DNA of 64,000 nucleotides from Aedes albopictus. Lineage: Eukaryota; Arthropoda; Insecta; Diptera; Culicidae. This document shows positions 63,501 to 64,000 of the stretch, piece after piece; the stretch's first letter is position 1, and every line of letters begins with the position of its first letter. The notes beneath the pieces are model-generated. The model had not been told where the DNA came from. It saw only the letters and a program-made list of their open reading frames with translations, and ran no database searches. A program made the translations under genes and the position numbers. The stretch spans positions 132,436,703-132,500,702 of the forward strand of contig NC_085137.1 in assembly GCF_035046485.1 (NCBI RefSeq). Reading direction: 5' to 3'.

Positions 63501-64000
63501 TAGCAGCCAGACTTAATCTGTTATTACACAGGGTCGAATATTTGTCCAAAAAGAAGCCAATGCTCGAACATCTTGTTTGACACGATCGAATTCTCATTTG
63601 TGTCAAACTGATGTTGTTTCTTGAGTTTTTTCCTTGTCAAATCATTAAACCTGTGCAGTGAAGAAAAATTGTCAGACAAAAGAGGCACAAAACAAGCAAC
63701 AAAGAAGGCGCGACGATTACTCTTTATCCGTACTGGTAACAGATATTGACATGATCTCGAAATTTTTTTTTTGCAGACAAAACGAAAGCTGAATTTGTTG
63801 CGTACTTTTAAACTCGTGAATAATCAATTATTACTAACCCAAAATCGAAACTTTTTGATGATACATCTTCAGCAGCGTTGCAGTGTTTACCGACTCGAAA
63901 TTACCGCTCGAAAATCATAATGCAAGGCTTAAAAATCTCAAAACTCGTGGTGCACGATCTTTGTCCTATTCTGTTCAAGTTGGGACAAACCTATGCCGCA
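63501..64000. other. Spacer at window end
   Basis: No feature recognised; 63580-63720 shares a few words with 59290-59340. Confidence 0.35.

Overview
The window looks like a mosquito genome, most likely Aedes. This is an inference from the style of the repeats: tRNA-derived SINEs of the Aedes Feilai type, many TA-, TTAA- and 8-bp-TSD MITEs, an RTE-like LINE, RNase H-bearing LINEs and a BEL/Pao element. I recognise no host protein-coding gene. The only credible host gene is a tRNA-Leu(TAG) at 39280-39359. Almost everything else is transposable elements in nested stacks, degenerate satellites, or AT-rich sequence with no visible content.

Layout. 1-3260: a degenerate ~150-bp satellite carrying a TTAA MITE, then a TA MITE and a CA-rich repeat. 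3263-6268: an AT-rich terminal-inverted-repeat (TIR) element holding a Helitron-like element, which holds a hAT MITE, which holds a second hAT (two clear 8-bp TSDs). 6650-9190: a hAT MITE, a LINE 3-prime scrap, a 337-bp tandem duplication and an RTE scrap. 9896-13021: a TA element that contains a DD37D mariner, which contains a hAT element. 14342-14785: inverted Penelope-like termini, one of which can fold as a hammerhead ribozyme. 15057-16316: two TA MITEs sharing one TA. 16834-24574: a complete BEL/Pao retrotransposon with 436-bp LTRs differing at one visible base, a 5-bp TSD, an N-terminal PHD finger and a broken pol. 24580-34270: degenerate repeats, a SINE, tandem duplications, a long minisatellite and a TIR element holding a palindromic hAT MITE. 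34377-35662: one TA element inside another. 35695-38581: a 5-prime-truncated LINE.

42188-52499 is the most informative stack. LINE A (+) is full length and carries LINE B (-, also full length), and LINE B is split by a 1.5-kb retroposon of unknown type with a 24-bp TSD. The reading frames of A and B line up again across the insertion points. A and B share a conserved 5-prime leader with a small ORF. 52585-64000: a SINE, a 3.8-kb TTAA-flanked composite containing an RTE LINE, LINE relics, a second copy of the 9896-13021 element carrying a 131-bp palindrome, and an 840-bp pure 8-bp microsatellite (105 copies).

Most elements are dead. The mariner transposase has one TGA. The BEL pol has one frameshift and one TAA. 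LINE A has about three frameshifts and a lost catalytic Asp. LINE B is broken only by the retroposon. The nesting gives a relative insertion order that can be read directly from the target duplications.
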